From an uncultured Clostridia bacterium (GTDB lineage: Bacteria > Bacillota > Clostridia > Christensenellales > UBA3700), in contig CAMQWP010000003.1 of NCBI GenBank assembly GCA_947038565.1, forward strand, positions 1-64,000: DNA of 64,000 bases, written 5' to 3'. Both the position numbers and the translations under genes were made by a program. The notes below the pieces were generated by a model. That model was not told where the DNA came from and did no database searches. It saw nothing but the letters and a program-made list of their open reading frames with translations. The stretch's first letter is position 1. Each line of letters opens with the position of its first letter. This document shows positions 1-7,485 of this stretch, piece after piece.

Positions 1-47
1 ACAATCTACTAAGAAACTCTACCATTTACTCTACCACAAAGCCAAAA

Positions 48-66
48 AGCACCATAATATGGTGCT
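48..66 (-). terminator. terminator-like hairpin of a lost tRNA copy
   Basis: AGCACCATA pairs with TATGGTGCT around a single base. On the minus strand it is followed by five T. It corresponds in position and flanks to the terminators after the tRNA-Thr copies at 2911 and 3377, but no tRNA remains beside it. Confidence 0.5.
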
Positions 67-313
67 CTATCTTTGCTATAACTTTTATAATTAACTTAAT
101 TTGTGTTAACTTCTGTATTATTATGTACTTTTGTTAATTATACTTAATCAATCATATATCATATTATTTTGCATTAATTCGCAATATCTTGCACTATTTG
201 TTATTACTACAAGCTATTTACTCTACAAAGACAACTCTACATAGTCAATATCTTCTCTATCTTGCACTATCTTCTCTATCTTGCACTACTTTCTCTATTT
301 TTGGTAGAGCACA

Positions 314-351
314 CCCTTACCAAGAGTATGCTCATCCAAAGTGATAAATTA
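314..351. repeat. 38-bp direct repeat, left copy (candidate att site)
   Basis: Identical over 38 bases to 3147-3184, with different bases on both sides. The repeat contains CTTACCAA, the complement of the tRNA-Thr(GGT) anticodon loop. The two copies enclose the SLOG/PRTase/HAD cassette and one tRNA-like copy. Perfect flanking repeats of this size that overlap tRNA sequence are what a tyrosine-recombinase element leaves behind, but no integrase is present. Confidence 0.75.
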
Positions 352-606
352 GCATATAAGTTGTATAATTTATTATACATAAAGTGATTAATACTGTATC
401 TGCAAAGGATGTGCTCATCCAAATTGCCTTTGTCCTTAAATGCTGCTACAAAACACATATATTACAGAGTCTATAACGTAAAATGCTAGCAAGCATTCAT
501 AACAATAATAAAAAAAAGCACATAAGACCTAATTAAAAGGCTTATGTGCGTCTATTTATATTGTATATGTATTCGCTTATGATTTATTTCTATCCATATA
601 ATTTCT

Positions 607-1138
607 TCAAGAAACAACATATTCATGTACTGTAAAGTTAATATCTTGCAACACTCTTTCACATTTTTCATTCAAAAATAAAGTGACATCGTTTTCATAA
701 ATAATTAACTTGCTACATTTTGTTTTTTCTTGAATCATGCAAATTAAATGATTAACATCTAATTTAGAGTCAAAAATAATTTTATTAAAATAGCGATCTA
801 GCTTATAATAATTGAACATTTCAGTCGCCCTACTTTTATCGGCTTTAGTCCAAATATAGCATTTCTCTTTGTTGTATTTTACAATTATTTTCAAAAGTTT
901 ATCATTGATAATTAATCTATAAGGCATCCACTCTTTAAGAAAATACTTTTGTTTTTCCTCTATTATTTTATTTATAACTTCTACATTATCAATACCCAAA
1001 CTATCTCTAGTAATTCGTTCTTCTGTATCTATTCTTTCATAACCATATTTTTCTATCGCAAAATTATAAGCATCATTATTTAACATAGTCGAACTGACAA
1101 GTTAATCGTCTAAATCTACAATGATCGCAGTTTTTCAT
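607..1138 (-). pseudogene. HAD-like hydrolase, broken by frameshift and stop
   Basis: The readable C-terminal part (607-1086, 159 residues) looks like a small HAD-family hydrolase. Upstream in the same frame the DNA encodes AIIVDLDD followed at once by TAA (1102-1104) and then LVSSTML, so the stop falls on the conserved Thr position of HAD motif I (DxDxT). The likely start ATG at 1138 lies inside the 3' end of the DprA-like gene, and an A5 run after it (1131-1135) puts the start out of frame with DLDD. One A fewer would restore M-K-T-A-I-I-V-D-L-D-D. A segment reading CYIWTKAD fits HAD motif II. The gene therefore carries two independent lesions and is probably dead. It forms a cassette with the DprA-like and phosphoribosyltransferase genes upstream. 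Confidence 0.7.
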
Positions 1139-1970
1139 TATTTAGATCACTAATCTCCTTCTCAGTTAAAACAGGAACTCCTTCGCTTACGAACAACTCA
1201 TTCAGTCCAAAAACTAATAATCCTTTATCAGTTTTATCATTAAACATCACATACGATTTTCTATTATACTCTTTTGCTTTTTTCATCGCATGCCGTGATC
1301 CACTATCCCCTTCACCATGCCTGAAACTCGCCACTAAAACTACTGACTGTGCAAACATTGCTTGCAGCCTATCTCTATCAATGAACCTACCTATTGTCTC
1401 ATATTTACTTTTAGACTCGGTTATGTATTCAGTTAAAATTAATCCATTCGAATTTACTATGCTCTCTGCTAGTACTGAGTTTTCTTTTGGATAAATATTA
1501 TTCATCGTACTCGGCAAAATTGCTATTGTGTTACCATTATTTTGCAAACAGACTTTGTGAGCCAAAGTATCACAACCTTTCGCTAGCCCGCTAACAATAG
1601 TAAACTTTGATTCTGCAAGTTTATTTATTAGTTTGCATTCTCTATCAATTATGTTATCGGTTGGCTCAAGCACTCCAATTACAGCTATATTGTTTGATAT
1701 ATCATTCAAAAGATTTATGTTGCCGCGGTAGGCAAAAAGATATGGTTTTTCTGATTTTTTAGGCTGGCACATTAGCTTAGGAAAATTATCGTCAAAGCAG
1801 CAAATTAAGCTAATATTTTTTTCTTTCAATTCGTTAACATAGTGTTCATGATCAGCTTGAATATTATCAAGATAATTCCTATCGGCAAACTCATTCCAAA
1901 AAATTGCTCGTGATTTGATTTCTCCCGCTGCAGTTAACGCATAAATTTTTAATGCAATATCACTATACAT
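1116..1970 (-). CDS. DprA/Smf-like SLOG-domain protein
   Basis: About 284 residues. The central region has the Rossmann-like DprA (SLOG) core: IAVIGVLEP, then TIVSGLAKGCDTLAHK, then AILPSTMNNIYPKEN, then the RDRLQA...VVLVASFRHGEGDSGSRHA stretch, matching the GxARGID, LP.GLD..YP and GSxxTA-type motifs of DprA. I saw no C-terminal winged helix, so it is the short form. The start is ATG 1970, one base after the stop of the phosphoribosyltransferase, with AAAAGGAG upstream; an upstream in-frame extension to 2024 would overlap that gene. True DprA loads RecA on incoming ssDNA. Short SLOG proteins next to PRTase and HAD genes are predicted to act on nucleotides, possibly in stress or defence. That role is inference. 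It is the only intact member of its cassette. Confidence 0.75.
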   Translation of the reverse strand: MYSDIALKIYALTAAGEIKSRAIFWNEFADRNYLDNIQADHEHYVNELKEKNISLICCFDDNFPKLMCQPKKSEKPYLFAYRGNINLLNDISNNIAVIGVLEPTDNIIDRECKLINKLAESKFTIVSGLAKGCDTLAHKVCLQNNGNTIAILPSTMNNIYPKENSVLAESIVNSNGLILTEYITESKSKYETIGRFIDRDRLQAMFAQSVVLVASFRHGEGDSGSRHAMKKAKEYNRKSYVMFNDKTDKGLLVFGLNELFVSEGVPVLTEKEISDLNNEKLRSL

Positions 1971-1971
1971 A

Positions 1972-2579
1972 CTAGACTCCTTTTGCTCTTTCAGTCGCGT
2001 ATAGTATAACACATTTAGTTCCATTATCCAATAGTAATTGAATACAATCTTCTATGACACTGGTATTCTTAGTGTATATATCATCTACTAAAATCACATT
2101 TTTGTTTTTTACTAATTCGTCATTAATCTTGCATGTATCTTTAGTAATGCCTTTATATGGCATTTTACCGGTGTTATTTTCTAGTCTCCAGTTATGTGTT
2201 GATTTTTATCCTTAATTCTAACAATAGCATTAGTACCATTCTTAAAATTGTTATTACCTGCAATGCTAGCTAAAACTTTTTTAAACATTAACTGGCTTTG
2301 CTTGTATTTTTTTTCAGACTTAGACCTGGGCACTACACAAATAGTTGGATAATATATATTTAACTGCTTTGCAATTTCATTCAAATCTTTCGTTGCTATA
2401 GCAGATGCTTTAATAAAATCTTCCACCAAATCAATTTCATTCTTTTTATTGCTCATATTTTTTAAATGATTAATAAAATCAGGATTACCATCTTGCTGAT
2501 AACCAACATAATCATAATGATAATACCCAACCACTTCTTCACTCAAATATTTATTACTTCCTACAATGAACTTTTTCAT
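1972..2579 (-). pseudogene. phosphoribosyltransferase-like gene split by a frameshift
   Basis: Two reading frames together make one type I phosphoribosyltransferase-like protein. The N-terminal part (to TAG at about 2190) starts MKKFIVGSNK and contains IYYPTICVVPRSKSEKKY. The C-terminal part, in another frame, reads WRLENNTGKMPYKGIT and then NVILVDDIYTKNTS, the PRPP-binding loop (hydrophobic residues, DD, small residue, T). The break lies near 2190-2200. The start is ATG 2579, preceded by AGGAGG at good spacing. The gene comes first in the cassette, followed by DprA-like (1-base gap) and HAD-like. A TTGAGA/TAAATG pair upstream may be its promoter, but weakly. It could be a sequencing indel or a programmed shift, but the damaged HAD gene beside it makes decay more likely. 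Confidence 0.7.
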
Positions 2580-2600
2580 ACAATACCCTCCTGATAGCAT

Positions 2601-2788
2601 TTATTAAATAACAATTTTTTCTCAAACTTGATACTTAAATATGCCTACCTTGTTTTCTGAATTCTATCATACGTTTTTATGTTTTACAGCATTTTATGAC
2701 ACTATTTATTCTAGCGTCTCATTTAATCATCTGTTACCACTATAATTTTTGAATTTGCATCGTATAAAAATAATTTTTTTAATTTAAG
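2601..2788. other. AT-rich gap before the duplicated tRNA units
   Basis: No gene seen. It presumably holds the promoter of the minus-strand cassette; nothing else is recognisable. Confidence 0.4.
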
Positions 2789-2910
2789 TGAAAGATATTT
2801 CGTTCAATACAAGATAGCGAGGAACTGACTATATCTCTTTTTCGTGTTTTTTTGCAGGTTTTGCTATTTCATGAAAAAACTCTACTATTTACTCTACCAT
2901 GAAGCAGAAA

Positions 2911-2929
2911 AGCACCCTAAAAGGGTGCT
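2911..2929 (-). terminator. terminator after tRNA-like copy 1
   Basis: AGCACCCT pairs with AGGGTGCT around AAA, with T-rich sequence following on the minus strand. Identical hairpin to that after the intact tRNA-Thr. Confidence 0.6.
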
Positions 2930-2932
2930 TTT

Positions 2933-3008
2933 TGGAGCTAATGAGCGGATTTGAACCGCCGATCTGGGACTATTCAAGGCACAGATCTAGCCACTGATCC
3001 ACATCAGC
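2933..3008 (-). pseudogene. mutated tRNA-Thr copy with GAA in the loop
   Basis: Same length (76) and nearly the same acceptor, D-loop and T arms as the tRNA-Thr at 3399-3474, with encoded CCA. Differences cluster in the D stem and anticodon arm. The D stem changed from GCTC/GAGC to GATC/GATC and still pairs. The anticodon loop became TTGAATA (GAA in the anticodon position), but the anticodon stem GTGCC/GTCCC no longer pairs properly. GATCTG and CAGATC could pair instead. Most likely a pseudo-tRNA made by mutation or gene conversion after duplication; function as tRNA-Phe is unlikely. Confidence 0.7.
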
Positions 3009-3146
3009 ATATATCTATTTATTTGCACTTATTGCCGTATATTTGCATATTTTAAGCATTTTTAAATGCTAAAATATGGTCTATATTTTCTCATGGGCGA
3101 GTTAATTTCAACTTGCACTACGGATTTATACCTCATGCTTACGATC

Positions 3147-3184
3147 CCCTTACCAAGAGTATGCTCATCCAAAGTGATAAATTA
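3147..3184. repeat. 38-bp direct repeat, right copy (candidate att site)
   Basis: Exact match to 314-351, with different bases immediately outside. It lies between the two tRNA duplication units and carries the tRNA-Thr anticodon-loop complement. Confidence 0.75.
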
Positions 3185-3376
3185 ATACTACAAATATTAT
3201 TTCATAGGACTTACAAGCAATTAATCATTAATTAATGCAAAGAATTATCAAGATATTTCGTTCGGTAGAAGTTATGTAAGATAGTGAAGAACTGACCACA
3301 TCTCTTTTTCGTGTTTTTTGGCAATTTTGCTATTTTATGAAAAAACTCTACTATTTACTCTACCATGAAGCAGAAA

Positions 3377-3395
3377 AGCACCCTAAAAGGGTGCT
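3377..3395 (-). terminator. terminator of tRNA-Thr
   Basis: AGCACCCT/AGGGTGCT hairpin 4 bases beyond the tRNA 3' end, followed by a short T run on the minus strand. Confidence 0.7.
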
Positions 3396-3398
3396 TTA

Positions 3399-3474
3399 TG
3401 GAGCTAATGAGCGGATTTGAACCGCCGATCTGTGCCTTACCAAGGCACTGCTCTAGCCACTGAGCCACATCAGC
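3399..3474 (-). tRNA. tRNA-Thr(GGT)
   Basis: The minus strand folds as a full cloverleaf. Acceptor GCTGATG/CATTAGC has one G-T pair, D arm GCTC-AGTGGCTA-GAGC, anticodon arm GTGCC-TTGGTAA-GGCAC with anticodon GGT (complement at 3439-3441), variable AGATC, T arm GGCGG-TTCAAAT-CCGCT, discriminator T and encoded CCA. A terminator follows directly. The second half of the locus is duplicated upstream and downstream. Confidence 0.92.
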
Positions 3475-3614
3475 ATATATCTATTTATTTGCATTTATTG
3501 TCATATATTTGCATATTTCACGCATTTTTAAATGTTAAAATATGGTCTATATTTTCTCATGGGCGAGTGAATTTCAACTTGCACTACGGATTTATACCTC
3601 TTGCTTACTTTCGG

Positions 3615-3652
3615 CTTACCAAGGCGGTGCTCTAACACTGAGCTACATCAGC
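3615..3652 (-). pseudogene. 5' half of a tRNA-Thr(GGT)
   Basis: The minus strand reads GCTGATG TA GCTC AGTGTTA GAGC A CCGCC TTGGTAA G, the expected 5' half of a tRNA-Thr(GGT), and then diverges just past the anticodon loop. The T arm and acceptor 3' strand are missing. The break at the anticodon loop suggests recombination there; some tRNA-targeting integrases cross over at this loop. Confidence 0.75.
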
Positions 3653-3997
3653 ATACATAGTATTATTAATTTTATGACAAATTATTGGATATGTGTGCGT
3701 AATTGTCTATATTATATATATTAAGAAATGAAATGTCAAGTAATTATCGCAAGTATAATGATAGGTAAGTCATTAAGTTGACTTGCATAACGCAAATATG
3801 GTATAATTGCTTTAAATTTATAACTTTTTTGAAGTGAATATTTGATCTATATATGTCCGATTTTCATACCATAACATATATATTATCTATCTCATACAAA
3901 GCTTTTTTTAGCTCGCTAAATCAGTATAAAAGACTACTGTAAATAAGCAGATACAGTATAAAAAAAACGGTATTTTAACAATACCGCTAGGAGTATA
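3653..3997 (+). promoter_or_regulatory. MATE upstream region: promoter and long leader
   Basis: A good sigma-A promoter lies at 3778-3807: TTGACT, 18-base spacer, TATAAT. It gives a leader of about 180 bases before the MATE start at 3998. The leader ends with a 7-bp hairpin (CGGTATT/AATACCG, 3969-3987) immediately before the AGGAG site. I do not recognise a known riboswitch class. The remainder is AT-rich without a gene. Confidence 0.5.
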
Positions 3998-5410
3998 ATG
4001 GCAAAGTCGATAAGTAAAGAGTACAAATTTGGCGGATTATTAAAGTTCGCACTGCCGAGTGTAATAATGATGATGTTCATGTCGCTATATGTAATAGTCG
4101 ATGGTATTTTCGTATCGAACTTTGTACCAGAAAAGAACAATGCACTTGCGGCAATCAACATAATATATCCATCAATAACCATGTTATTTTCGATAGCTGT
4201 ACTTATCGGAACGGGTGGCACGGCACTAGTATCCAAGCAAATGGGCGAAGGGAACATGGAAAAAGCTAACAAGACTTTTTCATTGCTAGTTATCACTGCT
4301 CTACTTATATCGAGCATATATATCGGTGTAATATCAATATTTGCTGATCCTATAGTAAAGATGTTAGGAGCAAATGACGTCACTGCACCGCTCTGCAAAG
4401 AATACATGATACTACTTGCATTCGCACCATTTATATGTCTTCAGGGCATATACCAATCATTCTTCGTAACGGCAGGAAAAGCTAATCTAGGTCTTATATG
4501 TATAGTCGCAGCGGGCGTGCTAAATGTATTTTTCGACTGGTTATTTATAGTAGTATTAAACTTTGGATTGACAGGTGCGGCACTTGCAACAGGTATTGGA
4601 TATACTGTACCCTCTATAGTAGGCACTATATTTTTCTTCACTAATAAAAACGGTCTAAGATTTACATCACCTTCAGTAAAAGGCGAGAACACTTCGTTAT
4701 TATTAAAGACAGCGCTTAATGGCTCGTCGGAGATGGCAATATCAATATCGACTAGTATCGTAACAATATTATTTAACAACCTTATCATGTCATTAGAGGC
4801 GGAAGGGACTATACCATCAGGAGTAAATGCAATCGCAGCAATCACGATAGTAATGTATGCTCAGTTCCTTTTTAGCTCATTTTTCTTAGGCTACTCTATG
4901 GGAATCGCTCCGATAATAGGCTATCAATACGGAGCAGACAATCACAGCTACTTAAAGAAAACATTCAGTTCGAGTATAATATTTGTATTCATATGCAGTC
5001 TCATCATGACAGGATTATCAATACTTTGTGCAAGCCACATAACGTCGATCTTTGCAGGAGACAATCAGCAAGTATATGAATTAGGCGTACGGGCTATGCG
5101 ATTATTTTCTATATGCTACCTATTTATAGGCGTCAATATAGTATCATCAGGATTATTTACTGCTGTATCCGACGGTATTACCTCTGGCATTATCTCATTG
5201 CTTAGAACGGGTGTCTTTGCCGTATCAAGCATATTCTTGCTAGAACATTTCCTAAAGCTAGACGGGCTATGGCTTGCACTTCCTTTAGCGGAATTTATAA
5301 CCACCATAATGGTGCTAACAATATTCTTAGTCAAGACAAAACGCAAAACACTATTCCCTAAACACAAAAAAGGTGACATACTACCCGTGCCTTGCGAACG
5401 TAATGCATGA
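3998..5410 (+). CDS. MATE family multidrug/Na+ antiporter
   Basis: A 470-residue polytopic membrane protein with about 12 hydrophobic segments in two halves, as expected for MATE transporters. Typical family stretches are visible: LLKFALPSVIMMMFMSLYVIVDGIFVSN near the N-terminus and YSMGIAPIIGYQYGA around residue 300. The length is normal. Such proteins export cationic drugs or metabolites using Na+ or H+ gradients. The start ATG follows AGGAG at 6 bases. It stands alone, with its own promoter about 190 bases upstream and a hairpin shared with the opposing GH20 gene downstream. The substrate cannot be predicted. Confidence 0.9.
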   Translation: MAKSISKEYKFGGLLKFALPSVIMMMFMSLYVIVDGIFVSNFVPEKNNALAAINIIYPSITMLFSIAVLIGTGGTALVSKQMGEGNMEKANKTFSLLVITALLISSIYIGVISIFADPIVKMLGANDVTAPLCKEYMILLAFAPFICLQGIYQSFFVTAGKANLGLICIVAAGVLNVFFDWLFIVVLNFGLTGAALATGIGYTVPSIVGTIFFFTNKNGLRFTSPSVKGENTSLLLKTALNGSSEMAISISTSIVTILFNNLIMSLEAEGTIPSGVNAIAAITIVMYAQFLFSSFFLGYSMGIAPIIGYQYGADNHSYLKKTFSSSIIFVFICSLIMTGLSILCASHITSIFAGDNQQVYELGVRAMRLFSICYLFIGVNIVSSGLFTAVSDGITSGIISLLRTGVFAVSSIFLLEHFLKLDGLWLALPLAEFITTIMVLTIFLVKTKRKTLFPKHKKGDILPVPCERNA

Positions 5411-5609
5411 TTTATATACTCTCATTCATAAATGTTTAAAGAAAGTACTCACCAGATATGCAATAACAGACGGCGTACGCAGGTAACACATGTATATTGC
5501 AATAATATTGCAAGCTCGATATTGCATTACAACGTGCATGATAATGATATCACAAATAATTAATCAATCAGTTGTATTAATCATCAGCTACAAAATATGA
5601 AAAAAAAAT

Positions 5610-5639
5610 TAGCCCACACGCAAATTAGCGTGTGGGCTA
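5610..5639. terminator. bidirectional terminator between MATE and GH20
   Basis: TAGCCCACACGC and GCGTGTGGGCTA pair perfectly (12 bp) around AAATTA. On the minus strand the stem is followed by eight T (for the GH20 gene); on the plus strand by a weaker T-rich stretch. Confidence 0.85.
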
Positions 5640-5698
5640 TTATTTATATTATTCACAAAAATCTTATTCTATATTCTCTCGTCTTAACAGTACAGATA

Positions 5699-7312
5699 CT
5701 ATTTAACTGACGGTCTATTGCGACTATATCTTAAGAACTCATTATCAGGATTAGAAAGCCACTCAGCATGAGCCCTAGTCTTCCTTCTCCAGCCCTTAAA
5801 GCCTTGGCATAGGTAAGCGTCACGGGTAGCATAGTTTATGCCTAGAGCGTCCATTATGCTATTCTGAGATGTAAGTCTATACTCGAAGTCATCGAAGTCC
5901 TTCTTATCCTTTGCAGTCCAATTGATTTCGGCAAGAGCTTGAATACGTGGATAGCAATTAAAGTGAAGTTTCTCTATAGATCTAACATACTCAGTCCATT
6001 GCGGAGCTTCGATACCTAAAACATTTTTCTCTTGTTCAATATTAAGACCAGCAGTATTTAGGTCAAGCGAATAAGTTTTCTTTAGATCCTTAACAGCATA
6101 GAAATGATCCATATACAAGAACGGACAGCTTGATAGGACAACTTTATTACCTTTATCCAACCATTCACTAACACCGCTTGATTTAGCACCACCAGTCCAC
6201 CACTGAACTATAGTGTCATCAGAAAGTTCGCTCGCCTCTAGGATCTCATTCCAGCCGATCATGTTTTTGCCTTTTGTCTTTAAGTACTCATTGACTTGGT
6301 TGTTAAACCAGCCTTGAAGTTCATTCTCATTCTTAAGACCTAACTCTTTGATCTTAGCCTGACACTTAGGACACTTTTTCCACTTAGTCTTAGGCACTTC
6401 ATCGCCACCGATATGGAAATAGTTATAAGGGAAAAGATCGCAGATTTCGTCTAGTATATCTTTAACGAACGGCATAAGTTTATCACCACCGACGCAGCCG
6501 ATATTATCAAGGACGCCCCAACGATTACTAACTGCAATATTCTTACCTTCGCAAGAAAGCTCTGGGTAACAGCTGATAGCAGCAACGATATGACCCGGCA
6601 TATCTATCTCTGGAACCACATTAATATGTAGATCATTAGCGTAAGCAACTATCTCACGGATATCGTCTTGAGAATAGAATAAGCCCTCGCCATAAGGAGT
6701 ATTATCATGTAGCTCCTTCAGCTTCGCATAGCCTATAAGATTAAGCTGAGTGTTTGATCTAATGCTACCATGAGAAGTAAGTTCTGGGTATTTTTTTATC
6801 TCTATTCTCCAGCCTTGATCTTCAGTCAAATGCCAGTGAAATACATTAAGTTTATTAAGCGACATCATATCAAGGAACTGTTTAACTACAGTCTTTCCGA
6901 AGAAATGACGACCTTCATCAAACATAAATCCTCTGTATGCAAACCTAGGTTTATCCTCTACGCTCATCTCTGGAATAGCTATCTCTGTAGCGTTAGTGAA
7001 AGTATCAATCATGCTCGCAAGACGAATTGATTGTACCGCATAGAAAGCACCTTGCTCGGTACTAGCAGTGATGACTAAATCACTATCAGTAACGTTGATA
7101 GCGTACTGCTCTACTTCCATACTATCATCAATAACGAAAGTAATATCAGCATTATCAGAAACACTTACCAAAGATACACCAGCTTTAGAAAAAGCCGAAA
7201 CAAATTTTTGAATAGAGTGAGGGAACTCACCAGTAATTGAAGTTTTATTAGTTACAATAAAACTACCTTTTCCCTCTACCAATAGTAAAGGTTTAGGTAT
7301 AATAGAAATCAT
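5699..7312 (-). CDS. GH20 beta-N-acetylhexosaminidase
   Basis: 537 residues. An N-terminal GH20b-like domain (about 1-120) precedes the TIM barrel. Motifs: FHWHLTEDQGWRIEIKKYP near 158-176, PEIDMPGH near 225, and HIGGDEVPKTKW with the catalytic Asp-Glu pair at about 304-305. Mechanism in the family: substrate-assisted release of terminal GlcNAc/GalNAc. No signal peptide, so likely cytoplasmic, acting on imported oligosaccharides. The start has a GGAGG site. An MFS transporter lies directly upstream on the same strand and is a plausible partner. Confidence 0.92.
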   Translation of the reverse strand: MISIIPKPLLLVEGKGSFIVTNKTSITGEFPHSIQKFVSAFSKAGVSLVSVSDNADITFVIDDSMEVEQYAINVTDSDLVITASTEQGAFYAVQSIRLASMIDTFTNATEIAIPEMSVEDKPRFAYRGFMFDEGRHFFGKTVVKQFLDMMSLNKLNVFHWHLTEDQGWRIEIKKYPELTSHGSIRSNTQLNLIGYAKLKELHDNTPYGEGLFYSQDDIREIVAYANDLHINVVPEIDMPGHIVAAISCYPELSCEGKNIAVSNRWGVLDNIGCVGGDKLMPFVKDILDEICDLFPYNYFHIGGDEVPKTKWKKCPKCQAKIKELGLKNENELQGWFNNQVNEYLKTKGKNMIGWNEILEASELSDDTIVQWWTGGAKSSGVSEWLDKGNKVVLSSCPFLYMDHFYAVKDLKKTYSLDLNTAGLNIEQEKNVLGIEAPQWTEYVRSIEKLHFNCYPRIQALAEINWTAKDKKDFDDFEYRLTSQNSIMDALGINYATRDAYLCQGFKGWRRKTRAHAEWLSNPDNEFLRYSRNRPSVK

Positions 7313-7328
7313 AATTTTCCTCCATGAC

Positions 7329-7347
7329 CTGTTGAATTAAACAACAG
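7329..7347. promoter_or_regulatory. small inverted repeat upstream of GH20
   Basis: CTGTTG and CAACAG flank a 7-base AT-rich centre, just upstream of the GH20 ribosome binding site. It could be an operator for a sugar regulator. No regulator gene is adjacent. Confidence 0.3.
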
Positions 7348-7485
7348 ATTACATAATATTATTATTTATCACCATACTATTCTAACATATAAATGACATC
7401 AAGTCAATATTAGACTAGAAAAAACACATTCGTTATGCATATATATATAAAAGAATAGTCAAATCATAACAATTTACACTCCTAA

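Larger units (their letters stand above)
1..606. other. gene-free left end with tRNA-Thr-derived remnants
   Basis: No credible gene is seen. Bases 1-70 match, with changes, the stretch just downstream of the tRNA-Thr copies at about 2875-2932 and 3340-3398, including a terminator hairpin. Bases 303-330, read on the minus strand, contain a tRNA-like anticodon arm (TACTC, loop TTGGTAA, GGGTG). The sequence TTTGGATGAGCAC recurs in altered form near 405-425. The patch looks like the worn remains of further tRNA-Thr copies. Confidence 0.5.
2789..3140. repeat. tRNA-Thr duplication unit, copy 1
   Basis: About 350 bp closely similar to 3251-3606. Both contain, in order on the plus strand, a GATATTTCGTTC stretch, TCTACTATTTACTCTACC, a terminator hairpin, a 76-base tRNA or tRNA-like sequence and a long AT-rich tail ending TGCACTACGGATTTATACC. 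The period is about 466 bp. Confidence 0.8.
3251..3606. repeat. tRNA-Thr duplication unit, copy 2
   Basis: Partner of 2789-3140, with scattered substitutions and a short extra segment near its start. This copy holds the intact tRNA-Thr. Confidence 0.8.

Noticed and set aside
276..458. 60-codon minus-strand frame
   Set aside because: No ribosome binding site or recognisable sequence; it overlaps the 38-bp repeat and tRNA remnants.
2933..3008. tRNA-Phe gene (GAA in the loop)
   Set aside because: The anticodon stem does not pair, and everything else is a copy of the neighbouring tRNA-Thr.
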